Positions 63,916 through 64,000 of a DNA stretch of 64,000 nucleotides are shown here, one piece after another. The notes under the pieces are model-generated. The model saw only the letters and a list, made by a program, of their open reading frames with translations. It had not been told where the DNA came from and made no database searches. The stretch is taken from the NCBI GenBank assembly GCA_963575745.1, contig CAUYUJ010014350.1, positions 302,465 through 366,464 of the forward strand, given 5' to 3'. Position 1 is the first letter of the stretch; each line of letters starts with the position of its first letter. This stretch comes from Prorocentrum cordatum. Taxonomy: Eukaryota > Sar > Dinophyceae > Prorocentrales > Prorocentraceae. Position numbers and translations under genes: made by a program.

Positions 63916-64000
63916 GTTGTTGTAACCCGGGGGCCAGGGGCCCAGTTTGAGCAGGAAGACTATCCCTGTCAAAAAACAGGGTGCGAGCGTCGAGGGGCAC

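Overview
The window is repeat-dominated nuclear DNA of a eukaryote, most probably a dinoflagellate (inference, roughly 60-65% sure; genus not determinable). The main evidence is a 5'-truncated non-LTR retrotransposon (LINE) end at 5,924-7,132. It has an intact RNase H catalytic set followed by a Cys-rich tail of a style I associate with dinoflagellate LINEs. The GC-rich base composition, the extreme load of microsatellites and minisatellites, the many fold-back elements and the 100-bp assembly gap (46,401-46,500) fit that view. I saw no prokaryotic operon logic, no rRNA, no convincing tRNA and no dinoflagellate spliced-leader sequence. Layout: 0-5 kb holds TGTA and CAT microsatellites, one CAAGACGG-type composite repeat and a hairpin-bearing higher-order tandem repeat. 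5-7.3 kb holds a SINE-like 3' end, a dispersed repeat and the LINE fragment between two CTC tracts. 7.48-14.18 kb is a tandem segmental duplication (about 3.5 and 3.2 kb units) carrying a 20-bp minisatellite, a 197-bp satellite and short GAGGATGTCTCGAGC repeats. 14.2-18 kb holds GGTCGCGGGT arrays, a (CAA)n-bounded element and an inverted cluster of a dispersed repeat. 18.2-19.4 kb is a 0.48-kb duplicated segment. 20-29.8 kb is built from CAAGACGG composite repeats, SINE-like tails and an inverted duplication of about 1.2 kb. 30-39.4 kb is mostly trinucleotide DNA (GAT, GAG, AGT, CAT). 40-44.1 kb is a dense cluster of five unrelated-looking inverted-repeat (MITE-like) elements, two with clean target-site duplications. 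44.5-46.4 kb (minus strand) carries the only other persuasive protein-coding sequence, an unrecognised coiled-coil protein cut by the assembly gap and disrupted by one in-frame stop and two apparent compensating frame changes. 46.5-64 kb holds an AAGCTA array, a second copy of a 170-bp MITE-like element, CTC/GAT/CATA tracts, a GGGCTCAT array, an 18-bp GGCGCCGAAAACC minisatellite, an approximately 90-bp array with a block duplication, and a second (CAA)n-bounded element. Function: apart from the LINE remnant and the unknown minus-strand protein, nothing here works together as a pathway. Long open frames elsewhere follow from stop-free tandem repeats and are mostly open in several frames at once. 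The most interesting material is structural: several apparently undescribed short inverted-repeat element families with target duplications, a conserved stem-loop that always sits just upstream of a microsatellite, and a composite repeat with a conserved core. No database search was possible, so novelty is unproven throughout.
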